A stretch of DNA of 45,625 bases from Synechococcus sp. AG-673-A03. GTDB lineage: Bacteria; Cyanobacteriota; Cyanobacteriia; PCC-6307; Cyanobiaceae. Numbering within the stretch: position 1 is the first letter of the stretch; each line of letters begins with the position of its first letter. The position numbers were made by a program, and so were the translations under genes. Of the stretch, positions 15,510 through 22,490 are shown in pieces. The stretch covers positions 1-45,625 of the forward strand of contig QCTE01000011.1 of assembly GCA_003211275.1 (NCBI GenBank), read 5' to 3'. The notes below the pieces were generated by a model. The model was given only the letters and a program-made list of their open reading frames with translations, was not told the DNA's origin and searched no databases.

Positions 15510-15758
15510 ATGCCAAACCATGGTTGGATCCAGGATCCCAGCACCCAGGACACGAAACGGTTCCATGCCGACGAAAAAAGCTGGAAGCGCGACCCGAGGG
15601 TGTTCGTGGATTCAGGGCGACCTTTTCCAGACCAGGCACCACTGTTGACCACACGCGTGCATTTGAGCCAGGACACGGCTGAACGCCTCTGGGGTGAGCT
15701 TCTACGTGTCGGTTGGCTTCCATGCAGGCCCCAGTGGGCCGCTGACGCTGAATTCTGA
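15510..15758 (+). CDS. DUF1651 family protein
   Basis: From ATG 15510 (MPNHGWIQDPS) the 82 residues follow the DUF1651 pattern: GWIQDPSTQDTKRFHADEKSW, then DPRVFVDSGRPFPDQAPLLTTR and the end LSQDTAERLWGELLRVGWLPCRPQW. The family is essentially restricted to marine picocyanobacteria, is about 80-100 residues long and has no known function. An ATG at 15474 would add 12 residues. A strong promoter/operator-like element lies about 90 bp upstream. I expect it to be a regulated single gene. Confidence 0.85.
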   Translation: MPNHGWIQDPSTQDTKRFHADEKSWKRDPRVFVDSGRPFPDQAPLLTTRVHLSQDTAERLWGELLRVGWLPCRPQWAADAEF

Positions 15759-15791
15759 GCCCTCAACAATCTCCAGACGCAGCATCTGTCG

Positions 15792-16061
15792 TCAGCCGAA
15801 CTGATAATGCTTGCGAACGGGTTGATGAACCTGCCAGGTGCACGACAGGCCTGCTGGGAATTCAACGAGATCGCCAGCACCGAATCGAACCGGCTCACCA
15901 TCTTCTGGCGTCACCGTGACATCACCCTCAAGCAGCAGGCAGGTTTCCCGTTGGTCGTACTGCCAGGGGAAAGAGCTGATTTCACAGGCCCAGACAGGCC
16001 AGTCGCGAACACCCAGGGCCAGGATCACACTCTCCGGGCAGTTGGAGGTCACACAGATCAT
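15792..16061 (-). CDS. Small cupin-domain protein
   Basis: The 89 residues are a single cupin fold. Motif 1 reads QYDQRETCLLLEGDVTVTPE (residues about 34-54), with Glu in place of the usual metal-binding His. Motif 2 (FGAGDLVEFPAGLSCTWQV) is the PxG-type second half. The metal-ligand set is incomplete, as in the (S)-ureidoglycine-aminohydrolase-like short cupins (DUF861 type), so catalysis is uncertain. It is next to and divergent from the bestrophin gene. Confidence 0.82.
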   Translation of the reverse strand: MICVTSNCPESVILALGVRDWPVWACEISSFPWQYDQRETCLLLEGDVTVTPEDGEPVRFGAGDLVEFPAGLSCTWQVHQPVRKHYQFG

Positions 16062-16191
16062 CGCGGGGTTGGTCGCGGCATCAGAAAACCATGATTACTC
16101 GGCGCCGGCCCCACCCATCAGGCCCTGGCCATTGCCCCCTTGATTGGCCGGCGATGATCACAGCTGTGATCGAGTCTCTGCAAGAGCGGCC

Positions 16192-17124
16192 ATGATCGAG
16201 TCTGGCGACTACGGCTATCCACCAAGCACCCGCAGACAGGACTACGTGCTTGTTTTGTTGCAGCTGCTCTGGCGCATGCGCTTCGACTTGCTGCTGCTGC
16301 TGCTGATCACTGTTCTCGTGCATAACGACTGGATCCCCCGCAGCTGGACCGCCAACGAAAGCGTGGTGCGGATCATGGGCATCGCGGCATCGATTTTTCT
16401 CGGTTTTCGCAACACCCAGGCCATCGGGCGCTGGTGGGAAGCCCGCAAACTCTGGGGAACCGTTGTGAACGTGAGCAGAAACTGGGCAGACTCACTGCGG
16501 GCGCATCTCGACAGCAGCAGGCCGCCCGGACGTCAGGAACGCAAGTTGCTGCGTCTGCAAGTTGCCATCGTGTGGCAGCTGAACTTTCAGTTGCGCAACT
16601 TCTGGCATCGAGACCTAAGAGAGTTACAAGATCAATTGCTCCAGGATCTGAGGCTGCCCAGCACCACCAGTCTTCGCCAACTGGGACAGCTGCGGGGCGT
16701 CTGGATTGGAGATCTCCATCGCCAAGGCTTAACCGATGGATTTGGACGTCTGCAGCTGATGCAGGTGGGCAACGCCTGCACCGATGCCATTGGCGGCTTG
16801 GAGCGAATCCGCAACACACCACTTCCTGCCTCTTACGAGGTTTTCGTCCGACTTCTGAACTGGTTGTTCGTCCTGTTGCTGCTGTTGTACTTCCACGACC
16901 TGGGTCCCGATTCACACAGTCGTTTTGGAGGCGTGGTGATCGTGGTGCTGTTCCTGATGGCCGAACGTATCGGCGCCTATGTGGAAGGTCCGTTTGATGC
17001 AGATTGCAGCAGCTTTTCCCTACCGCTGGACAGCATCTGCCTCACGATCAGCCACGACCTGCTCGATCACGCGACCGAGCACGTGCAACACCTGAAATCG
17101 GATGACCCCGTGCGCTGGACCTGA
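16192..17124 (+). CDS. Bestrophin-like anion channel
   Basis: ATG 16192 (MIESGDYGYPPSTRR) gives 310 residues; ATG 16144 only adds a poor leader. Bestrophin features are visible: the N-terminal helix RMRFDLLLLLLITVLVHND, IFLGFRNTQAIGRWWEARKLWG (about 65-85), the conserved NWADSLRAHL, a second membrane pair (VFVRLLNWLFVLLLLLYFHDLG, FGGVVIVVLFLMAERIGAYVEGPFD), and the C-terminal LPLDSICLTISHDL. Such pentameric channels conduct chloride/bicarbonate; in phototrophs some sit in the thylakoid and supply bicarbonate or balance proton motive force. No regulator is seen nearby. It ends 30 bp before a convergent exported-protein gene. Confidence 0.92.
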   Translation: MIESGDYGYPPSTRRQDYVLVLLQLLWRMRFDLLLLLLITVLVHNDWIPRSWTANESVVRIMGIAASIFLGFRNTQAIGRWWEARKLWGTVVNVSRNWADSLRAHLDSSRPPGRQERKLLRLQVAIVWQLNFQLRNFWHRDLRELQDQLLQDLRLPSTTSLRQLGQLRGVWIGDLHRQGLTDGFGRLQLMQVGNACTDAIGGLERIRNTPLPASYEVFVRLLNWLFVLLLLLYFHDLGPDSHSRFGGVVIVVLFLMAERIGAYVEGPFDADCSSFSLPLDSICLTISHDLLDHATEHVQHLKSDDPVRWT

Positions 17125-17153
17125 TCAGAACAGGATCATCATGCAAGCCAGAG

Positions 17154-17408
17154 TTAGCTGGCTCCCAGATATTGATTCCTGAATTCCCAGGTCACAGAAC
17201 AGCGATACTGATAATTCAGGCCAGCAATGCCAATTCTTTTGCACGATGCATCGGTCATCGCTGCACCTTCAGGAACTTTTGAAAGCAGTTTGTTCAGCGT
17301 GACCTCTCGGTTTCGCCCGCTACCGGAGATTGATAAATCATTGGCAAAAGCGGCAGTCCCAAACCCCAGCAGCAAGAAGCCGAGCAGAATTACGCTGAGG
17401 ACTCTCAT
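17154..17408 (-). CDS. Small exported protein
   Basis: ATG 17408 (MRVLSVILLGFLLLGFGTAAFAN) begins a classical Sec signal peptide, with probable cleavage after AFA near residue 22. The mature part is about 60 residues with three Cys (TDASCKRIG, YQYRCSVTWEF), possibly one disulphide. The conserved-looking end TWEFRNQYLGAS has no recognised domain. Periplasmic or thylakoid-lumen location is likely. Confidence 0.62.
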   Translation of the reverse strand: MRVLSVILLGFLLLGFGTAAFANDLSISGSGRNREVTLNKLLSKVPEGAAMTDASCKRIGIAGLNYQYRCSVTWEFRNQYLGAS

Positions 17409-17617
17409 GACCAACGAGACCGCTTACCCAGCAATAGCCAAAAAGAGAAATGACGGCCAAATGCCTGAGTCGTTCTGATCCTCAAGGAATTGCGCTGCAG
17501 CTCAGCAGACATTTCAAGGAAACTGCGCCTGTGGTCATCAGTTCAGATGACTGGGGTCAAGGATTGATCGTGAATGAAGCCTCATAAGATGACTGAATGC
17601 CTGGACATTTGATCCGC

Positions 17618-18031
17618 ATGCCTTCGTTTCTGGTTCAGATCAGCATCCCGTTTGTTCTGGCGCTGTTCCATCTTGTCGGGCCCATACCAACCGACCTGGC
17701 GACGGACGGCGGTCACCTGAGTCCCTGCCCAGGTCCTGAACACTGCGCAAGCAATCAATGGGTCGTTACAGATTCGTCTGCTGCCCTGAAACAGCTGGCT
17801 GAACGAATTGAAGCCACTCCTCGCACCGAGATTGTCGAGCAGAGGGCCAACTATCTGCATGCCACCTACAGCAGCAGGATCTTCGGTTTCATCGATGACG
17901 TTGAACTATCTGCAACCGATGCCGTCACTCTTGAGGCGCGTTCCATCTCGCGCCTTGGAGAGTCCGACCTCGGCGTGAATGCACAACGTCTTGAGAGCCT
18001 CAGCACAACGATCGAAACTCCGGAAGCTTGA
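17618..18031 (+). CDS. DUF1499 family protein
   Basis: ATG 17618 gives 137 residues; ATG 17597 would add seven. A hydrophobic leader (FLVQISIPFVLALFHLVG) precedes CPGPEHCASNQWVVTD and the DUF1499 core: RTEIVEQRANYLHATYSSRIFGFIDDVELSAT, then ARSISRLGESDLGVNAQRLESL. These are the best-conserved stretches of the family, whose function is unknown; many members are exported. Three nearby Cys-free beta strands fit. The gene is followed by two hairpins. Confidence 0.88.
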   Translation: MPSFLVQISIPFVLALFHLVGPIPTDLATDGGHLSPCPGPEHCASNQWVVTDSSAALKQLAERIEATPRTEIVEQRANYLHATYSSRIFGFIDDVELSATDAVTLEARSISRLGESDLGVNAQRLESLSTTIETPEA

Positions 18032-18096
18032 ATCGCGGCCAGACAAACCTCTTCAACCAACACTGTTGTTACAGCTGGATGCCTGACGAGTCGCCT

Positions 18097-18144
18097 AGGT
18101 GTTGACTGAACCCAACACCTGAGCAGTTCCGAGACGCACTGCTC
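18097..18144. other. Two adjoining perfect hairpins
   Basis: AGGTGTTG (18097-18104) pairs with CAACACCT (18113-18120). Immediately after it GAGCAGT (18121-18127) pairs with ACTGCTC (18138-18144). Both stems are perfect (8 and 7 bp) with loops of 8 and 10 nt, and neither is followed by a T tract. They lie about 70 bp after the DUF1499 stop and 20 bp before a TTG-started membrane protein. They could be an RNA leader, a protein site or a processing signal. Confidence 0.55.
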
Positions 18145-18164
18145 AACAGAGACACCGCTTTGCC

Positions 18165-18416
18165 TTGAATCCCTCCAGCATTCGCAGATTTATCTTCACT
18201 CTGATCACCGGATACCTAGCGATCTTTGGGGTTCAGCAACTTCCCTATGAGTTTGAGAATCAGTGGCTTGTTCTGATTCCGGTTCTGATCGTTGTTTACA
18301 TCATCACCGTCTGGCTGGATGGAATCTTTTTCAAAGATTCTGCCGTAAAGGAGACAACTAAAGCCGGAGCAAAGAAAGCTCAAAAGCAATCATCGAATAA
18401 GGGTTTTGGCCAATAA
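18165..18416 (+). CDS. Two-TM small membrane protein, TTG start
   Basis: The frame is closed upstream by TGA (18120) and has no internal ATG, so TTG 18165 is the likely start, giving 83 residues. It has two membrane spans (about 8-27, FIFTLITGYLAIFGVQQL, and 33-51, WLVLIPVLIVVYIITVWLDGI) and a basic Lys/Gln tail (ETTKAGAKKAQKQSSNKGF). It is preceded by the twin hairpins at 18097-18144, a possible leader element. Function is unknown. Confidence 0.6.
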   Translation: MNPSSIRRFIFTLITGYLAIFGVQQLPYEFENQWLVLIPVLIVVYIITVWLDGIFFKDSAVKETTKAGAKKAQKQSSNKGFGQ

Positions 18417-18599
18417 ACAGCCAAAACTCAGAACAGACAACTCGACTCATCGACTTCAACTGCTTCATGAATTGAGCTGACGATTTGGTGTCCATGGGCA
18501 CGACCGCATTCCGGCGATGACGAGAAGGTTCACCTGTCTCCCCGCCATGGGTGGCACGACGAGAAAACTCAGAGGCAGAGCTGGCACTCTGCTTCTGTT

Positions 18600-18788
18600 T
18601 CATGGGCGGCAGGCATACACGCTCAGCACCCTGCCTTCATCGGTACTGCGGGTTCCAACCCGATGGCAATGAGCCTCAGCCGGTGGGGTTCTTGTACCCA
18701 CGTGAATCGTGAGATCGGCCTTCGCTGCGCTGGCCAATACAACGACAAAAGCGACCAGGGACAGCAGAACCACGATCAACCTTCGCAT
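18600..18788 (-). CDS. Small exported protein with signal peptide
   Basis: The ATG at 18788 starts a typical Sec signal (RRLIVVLLSLVAFVVVLASAAKAD) with cleavage expected after AKA. The mature peptide is about 38 residues and contains two Cys (EAHCHRVGTR, SVYACRP), enough for one disulphide. It is an unknown mini-protein that probably acts outside the cytoplasm. No partner gene is adjacent. Confidence 0.6.
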   Translation of the reverse strand: MRRLIVVLLSLVAFVVVLASAAKADLTIHVGTRTPPAEAHCHRVGTRSTDEGRVLSVYACRP

Positions 18789-19006
18789 TGCCTGACATCA
18801 AGGAAATCAATTCTGACCAATGGCTGCTCGTCCGGTGGAAGCACTGAAAAAGCCCCCGGTCTCGCCTCCGAGGACTGACCCAGCACCCTGCTCGCGATCA
18901 CCATGACGCGTCAATAGAGGACTCACATCCCCCGAAGAAGGGATTTTGCCCAGAGCTGATCAGACGCTTTTCTGAAGACACCTGACACCGCGCCATTGGA
19001 TGCACT

Positions 19007-19020
19007 AGTGCATCAGTGCT
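19007..19020 (+). promoter_or_regulatory. Degenerate LexA-box-like site before the broken paralogue
   Basis: AGTGCATCAGTGCT aligns with the cyanobacterial LexA consensus RGTAC-N3-DGTWCB with two mismatches (A to G in both half-sites). It ends 15 bp before the ATG at 19036, close to the 16-bp spacing of the intact site at 20205-20218 in front of the intact paralogue. It overlaps the perfect palindrome TGCACTAGTGCA (19001-19012). Confidence 0.4.
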
Positions 19021-19035
19021 ATCAATCTGCGGGCT

Positions 19036-19319
19036 ATGAGCGAGAGGGAGTTCGTCGACCCAAGGGAGCTTCAGAACTGGAAGGGGGCTTGGATTTGCGT
19101 CAACTTCCAGCACTTCACCTACGCAGTGGATGCTTCCTGCCGAACGATGGCGGCCGACATGAGCCCATGCAAAAGCGGCGATTCAATAATCAATGGAGCT
19201 TGTGGTGTCAAGACAGGCCAAAGAAAGAGCTTGTCTCATTTGTTATTGTCTGGAGCTTTACAAGGAGACCATTACTTCCCAACTCTATGTATTTCGGTAC
19301 AGCCAATAAGGTTCGCTGA
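19036..19319 (+). pseudogene. Frameshifted paralogue of the Cys-rich mini-protein at 20235
   Basis: The first 42 residues align with the intact gene at 20235: FVDPRELQNWKGAWICVNFQH against FVDDRELQNWKGARICLTCQH, then the SCRTM/HCRTM block. The second Cys of the CxxC pair is Phe here. After CRTMAAD the similarity continues only in the +1 frame (PMQKRRFNNQWSLWCQD, compare HLIKRCRHWSPTWQD), which ends at TGA 19319. A stretch of about ten residues (the Gln-rich part) is also missing. I read this as a decayed duplicate. The uninterrupted frame from 19036 runs to 19347, but its tail looks non-coding. Confidence 0.6.
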
Positions 19320-19715
19320 GGTTCGTGCCATCTCCTCATTATCGTAAATGACATACGTATTTTTAGGAGCCGCTTCATGCATCACTTCGTGCCCATGGTG
19401 CATATGTGGCATTTTCATTTTTGAACCCCATAGGTGAACGCGACTCATACTGAGAGGACCTGCCGTAACAACCCCCATTGTGTTGTAGCCGACAGAAACG
19501 ATGCCCATTCCTATTATCGAAGCAGTTATTGCGCCCATTGATACCACCCCTAACCCAATAATTCCCATGGGGATGATTCCGATGCACAGTACCCCCATTG
19601 GCGCAACACCGATAGAAATTATTCCCATTGGAGCAATCCCAACAGCGAAGAGCTTTTGTTTAGAACCTCGATTGTTTTGAGAACCTTGAGAGACTGACTC
19701 TTTTTTTACTTCCAA
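19272..19715 (-). CDS. Gly/Met-rich octapeptide-repeat membrane protein
   Basis: The 147 residues begin with a polar start (MEVKKESVSQGSQNNRGSKQK), then a hydrophobic region of about eight 8-residue repeats with the pattern G-hydrophobic-x-x-MG-hydrophobic-hydrophobic (GIAPMGIISI, GVAPMGVLCI, GIIPMGIIGL, GVVSMGAITA). A His-rich part (MKMPHMHHGHEVMHEAAP) that could bind metals follows, then a soluble end (KNTYVIYDNEEMARTSANLIG). The repeat may form membrane helices or a stacked solenoid. Similar Gly-patterned repeats occur in uncharacterised bacterial proteins. Overlap with the tail of the broken paralogue is on the opposite strand. Confidence 0.68.
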   Translation of the reverse strand: MEVKKESVSQGSQNNRGSKQKLFAVGIAPMGIISIGVAPMGVLCIGIIPMGIIGLGVVSMGAITASIIGMGIVSVGYNTMGVVTAGPLSMSRVHLWGSKMKMPHMHHGHEVMHEAAPKNTYVIYDNEEMARTSANLIGCTEIHRVGK

Positions 19716-19909
19716 GATCCAATGAAAAACATTTCACCAGCCTGGCCGCCCCATCAATGAACGTCAGCAAAGATTGATGCAATGTGACGCCAAAGAGCGA
19801 GATGAAAAGTCAAAATTGCTACCCAAGGATCATGGATAACTTTGATGGCAATTCTTGCCCGCATTGCTAGGTGCGGAGATTTTAAAACGGGATGCTTGCT
19901 TGGTGCTTA

Positions 19910-20011
19910 TTAGCTTTGCGGCCAGTTACCCATGTAAGGCAACGCAAACAATGCGGCTGACACTGTGAATAGCGAAAAGCCAGCCAAAAGGCTGTAAGCA
20001 AATCTAGACAT
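19910..20011 (-). CDS. 33-aa hydrophobic micro-protein
   Basis: ATG 20011 to TAA 19910. One membrane segment (FAYSLLAGFSLFTVSAALFALPYMG) makes up most of the 33 residues and the end is short and polar (NWPQS). Its start is preceded by an AT-rich region. It has the form of small thylakoid-complex subunits but matches none I know. Confidence 0.45.
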   Translation of the reverse strand: MSRFAYSLLAGFSLFTVSAALFALPYMGNWPQS

Positions 20012-20203
20012 CTTAATTGATCCACGCTCTGTTTTTGTTTTAAACAAGCTCATCAATTTGGACCGCAGTAATCACTTCCCTCGACGTGACTCTTGCGCCT
20101 TGACTTCGAGCAGTCTTACCAGAACAAAGTCTCATTTCTCCATGCACTCCAGCTCCATCGGAAACGTTCATGACCTCGCTTGACCTCCGCTACCCTTCTG
20201 ATT

Positions 20204-20219
20204 TAGTACGTGTGTACTA
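20204..20219 (+). promoter_or_regulatory. LexA box (SOS operator) candidate
   Basis: TAGTAC-GTGT-GTACTA is a perfect 6+6 palindrome. AGTACGTGTGTACT (20205-20218) fulfils every position of the cyanobacterial LexA consensus RGTAC-N3-DGTWCB. It sits 16 bp before the ATG of the Cys-rich mini-protein, where bound repressor would block transcription. Binding itself is inference. Confidence 0.65.
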
Positions 20220-20234
20220 CGGCAGAGGGAGTCG

Positions 20235-20465
20235 ATGGAGGATTGGGATTTTGTAGATGATCGAGAGCTGCAGAACTGGAAAGGAGCACGGATCTGCCTG
20301 ACTTGTCAGCACTTCGCTTATGGCGTGGATGGCCACTGCAGGACGATGGTGGCCTGCAACCTCAGGCAGCAGCAGCTCCAGCAGGGCGATCATCTGATCA
20401 AGCGCTGCCGCCACTGGAGCCCCACCTGGCAGGACCAGGCCGGATGGTGCCCCGAGTACGGCTGA
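20235..20465 (+). CDS. Cys-rich mini-protein, candidate SOS gene
   Basis: The 76-residue product starts at ATG 20235, just after AGAGGGAG (20224-20231), a good ribosome site. It holds ELQNWKGARICLTCQHFAYG with a CxxC pair, HCRTMVACNLRQQQLQQGDH, IKRCRHWSPTW and a final GWCPEYG. With six Cys plus His residues it could bind zinc. There is no signal peptide or membrane helix, so a cytoplasmic role is likely. The perfect LexA-like operator 16 bp upstream points to DNA-damage control. A frameshifted paralogue lies 1.2 kb upstream with a degenerate copy of the same box. The family name is unknown to me. Confidence 0.75.
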   Translation: MEDWDFVDDRELQNWKGARICLTCQHFAYGVDGHCRTMVACNLRQQQLQQGDHLIKRCRHWSPTWQDQAGWCPEYG

Positions 20466-20531
20466 TCAACTCCAATACTTGTTCAGAGTCGAGGATCGAC
20501 CTTCAAAGACCAGCCCGGGAGACACTTCCCC

Positions 20532-20705
20532 TCACCGACAGGCATAGACGGGGCGATGCGGCCCAGGCAACGGCTTGGTCTGAGTGACCATCTGGGTCAA
20601 ACGGCGACGCAGGGCCACACAGTCTTGGCACTGGCATGGCTCATCATCATGAACACTGGCATGAACCTGGACAGGCTGAAATCGGCTGCGCATGGGAGAC
20701 GACAT
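20532..20705 (-). CDS. 57-aa Cys-containing mini-protein
   Basis: ATG 20705 gives 57 residues with a compact CQCQDCVALRRRL motif near the middle and a Pro-rich tail (TKPLPGPHRPVYACR). The three close Cys plus His residues around DDEP suggest a metal site. The ribosome site CAGAGAAA is weak. It lies between the SOS-like gene and the renalase-like gene. Confidence 0.45.
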   Translation of the reverse strand: MSSPMRSRFQPVQVHASVHDDEPCQCQDCVALRRRLTQMVTQTKPLPGPHRPVYACR

Positions 20706-20815
20706 TTTCTCTGTTGTGACGCGCTCCGCCGATTCCGGCCAGCAGTTATCACAATCCTGTGATTGTTTTGCATGAACCAACGCCGGGTGATGCTTGAGCA
20801 ACAAGCAGTCGCCAT

Positions 20816-21940
20816 TCAGGACGCAATCAACTCGGCCAGATCGAGACCACTCTGAAGGGCTCCCTCCGCCATGCCGAAGCCGGGTCCCGCAATCCAGTCG
20901 CCACAGAACCCAACACGGGCTTTGTTGCACCACTGCAGCGCTTTTGGCATTCCTTGCTCCAAGGGTTGAGCAGCTCCCCAGCGCATCACGCCAAGCGAAT
21001 GCACACTGGTCACCATCCTCTGCAGTGACGGCCAGGGCCCGAGAAGCTCTGGCAAAACACTCAGCAATCGCTGTTCCTGAATGGTCAGAAGCTGTGGCTG
21101 CGTTTCAGGCGTGATCAACGCACCATCGTCCAGTCCATGGATCACCAGACCAAGACGCCCCTGCTGCTGTCTCTGCAGAACAAGACGTTCCACACCGAAT
21201 TGCTGCTGCGCCCGAGGCGTCAGCCAGATCTGCCGCGGCAAAGGATCAAGATCCATCGCCGGAAACTCCAGCATCAGATTCCAGCGAATGCTCGCTTTGA
21301 GGCCGGCAATCGAGGCGAGTGCCTGATCAAGGAGAAGATCGTGCCGCTCAGGAACGGCATCACGCAAGGGAACATCGCTCCTGCCAAGCATGGCCAATGA
21401 ACGGGGATGGGCAAGGAGCGTCCCGCTGAGCACGAGATTGCTGGCACAAGCCCCACCAGGGAGAACCCAGCTCTCACCATCTCTAGAAAGCGTCTGAATC
21501 CGCTCCCCAAAACAAACACCAACTTGATCAGAGCCATCAGAAAGCAACGTCTCCGCAACCGAAGCCATCGTTGGGATGCCTCGCCAGCGCGGACCGCGCA
21601 ATAGAGGGTGATCAGGAGCTGCAACGACAGCACCGTGATGGTCCAGGCCAACAACAGGATCATCATCAACACGAATGACGCCGCGTTGTTCCAGCGATTG
21701 CATCAGCTGCCGCAAATGGCCTTGAGGCTCACTCTGAAAACTCAGGGTCGGAGATCCGTGATCCAGACGCCAAAGAGGGGCGTCGCGCCGCCGCCTGGTG
21801 GCACAACGTCCACCGGGTCCTCGACCGGCTTCCAGAATTTGAATGGTCCCGCGCCAGCCCCTGTTGCTCAGCGCTGACACCAACGCGCAACCTGAAAGCC
21901 CAGCACCGATTACAACAAGATCAACATCCTTGCCAGGCAT
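20816..21940 (-). CDS. FAD/NAD(P)-dependent oxidoreductase, renalase-like
   Basis: The 374-residue flavoprotein starts with the Rossmann motif LVVIGAGLSGCALVSAL (about 8-24), then the GG motif RGPGGRCATRRR typical of renalase-type amine oxidases. FCGDWIAGPGFGMAEGALQSGLDLAEL near the end is the second FAD-binding part. Bacterial renalases oxidise dihydro-NAD(P) isomers, but many cyanobacterial relatives are uncharacterised. The central region is polar and variable. It appears monocistronic. Confidence 0.86.
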   Translation of the reverse strand: MPGKDVDLVVIGAGLSGCALVSALSNRGWRGTIQILEAGRGPGGRCATRRRRDAPLWRLDHGSPTLSFQSEPQGHLRQLMQSLEQRGVIRVDDDPVVGLDHHGAVVAAPDHPLLRGPRWRGIPTMASVAETLLSDGSDQVGVCFGERIQTLSRDGESWVLPGGACASNLVLSGTLLAHPRSLAMLGRSDVPLRDAVPERHDLLLDQALASIAGLKASIRWNLMLEFPAMDLDPLPRQIWLTPRAQQQFGVERLVLQRQQQGRLGLVIHGLDDGALITPETQPQLLTIQEQRLLSVLPELLGPWPSLQRMVTSVHSLGVMRWGAAQPLEQGMPKALQWCNKARVGFCGDWIAGPGFGMAEGALQSGLDLAELIAS

Positions 21941-21980
21941 GGAAACCGCTGAAAAAACCTCGATTCTGAAGGAGCCAACA

Positions 21981-22007
21981 AAAAAAAGACGGGTGGCGGC
22001 CCGTCTT
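21981..22007 (-). terminator. Rho-independent terminator for the mini-protein pair
   Basis: AAGACGGG (21986-21993) pairs with CCCGTCTT (22000-22007). On the minus strand the stem is followed by the complement of the A run 21981-21987, giving a T7 tract. It ends transcription coming from 22490, some 160 bp past the stop at 22167. Confidence 0.85.
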
Positions 22008-22166
22008 GACTCTCCCTAAGCGCTTCCCGGAGTAGTTCTCCGTGCACACTCCTTATCGCGTAAATAACATCCAGGCGCCCTAGGAATCGATACTCAAACC
22101 ATTGAACATGAAAGATCCAGTTCAACGTCTTGAATCAAGGCCTGTTCAGGCAACCGAAGTCGACAA

Positions 22167-22367
22167 CTACGAACTCGCTTCAAGAGAGAGAGCCGAGGAC
22201 ATCCTTTTCTCTTCGTTCACCAGAAAATCAGACCACATGCCGACAAGGAAACTGAGTGTGGACAAAGCACGAACCTGCTCCTTAGAACCCGGCCTGGTGT
22301 ACTTGAAATCCATAAACATCTGATCAGCAACGGACTGCTGTTCCTTGCAACGCGAATCAATCGACAT
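22167..22367 (-). CDS. 66-aa protein, second gene of a mini-operon
   Basis: ATG 22367 starts three bases after the stop of the upstream 39-aa gene. The product (MSIDSRCKEQQSVADQMFMDF...) has an internal moderately hydrophobic part (ALSTLSFLVGMWSDFLV). I do not recognise it. The tight spacing and the downstream terminator support it as a real gene. Confidence 0.45.
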   Translation of the reverse strand: MSIDSRCKEQQSVADQMFMDFKYTRPGSKEQVRALSTLSFLVGMWSDFLVNEEKRMSSALSLEASS

Positions 22368-22370
22368 CAA

Positions 22371-22490
22371 TCAACCCTTTGCTTTAACGGAAGGCAGGTC
22401 GGTCGACTGAGCCAGCACGTAGACCACACCTGCAGTGATCACAGCGGTGAAAGCGATGAGACCGTAGATGGCAGCAGAGTAATCAGTCAT
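22371..22490 (-). CDS. 39-aa single-TM micro-protein
   Basis: ATG 22490 to TGA 22371. The start MTDYSAAIYGLIAFTAVITAG... contains one membrane helix (about 6-27), followed by a polar end (STDLPSVKAKG). The size and layout are those of small photosystem or NDH subunits, but no known sequence fits. Its stop is nearly continuous with the next start. Upstream, TTACAC-N16-TAGTAT on the minus strand is a possible promoter. Confidence 0.6.
   Translation of the reverse strand: MTDYSAAIYGLIAFTAVITAGVVYVLAQSTDLPSVKAKG

Noticed and set aside
15494-15901. 135-aa minus-strand frame over the DUF1651 gene
   Set aside because: DUF1651 on the plus strand explains the DNA; this frame lacks any domain sign.
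16373-16915. 180-aa minus-strand and 187-aa plus-strand frames within the bestrophin gene
   Set aside because: Both are Arg/Ser/Cys-rich shadows of a clear bestrophin.
20040-20171. 43-codon minus-strand frame
   Set aside because: No hydrophobic segment, no motif and no ribosome site; listed only here.
22008-22100. Segment ACTACTCC/CACACTCC near the terminator as a Yfr1-like RNA
   Set aside because: The conserved ACUCCUCACAC core is absent; I keep only the terminator and the 3' untranslated part.
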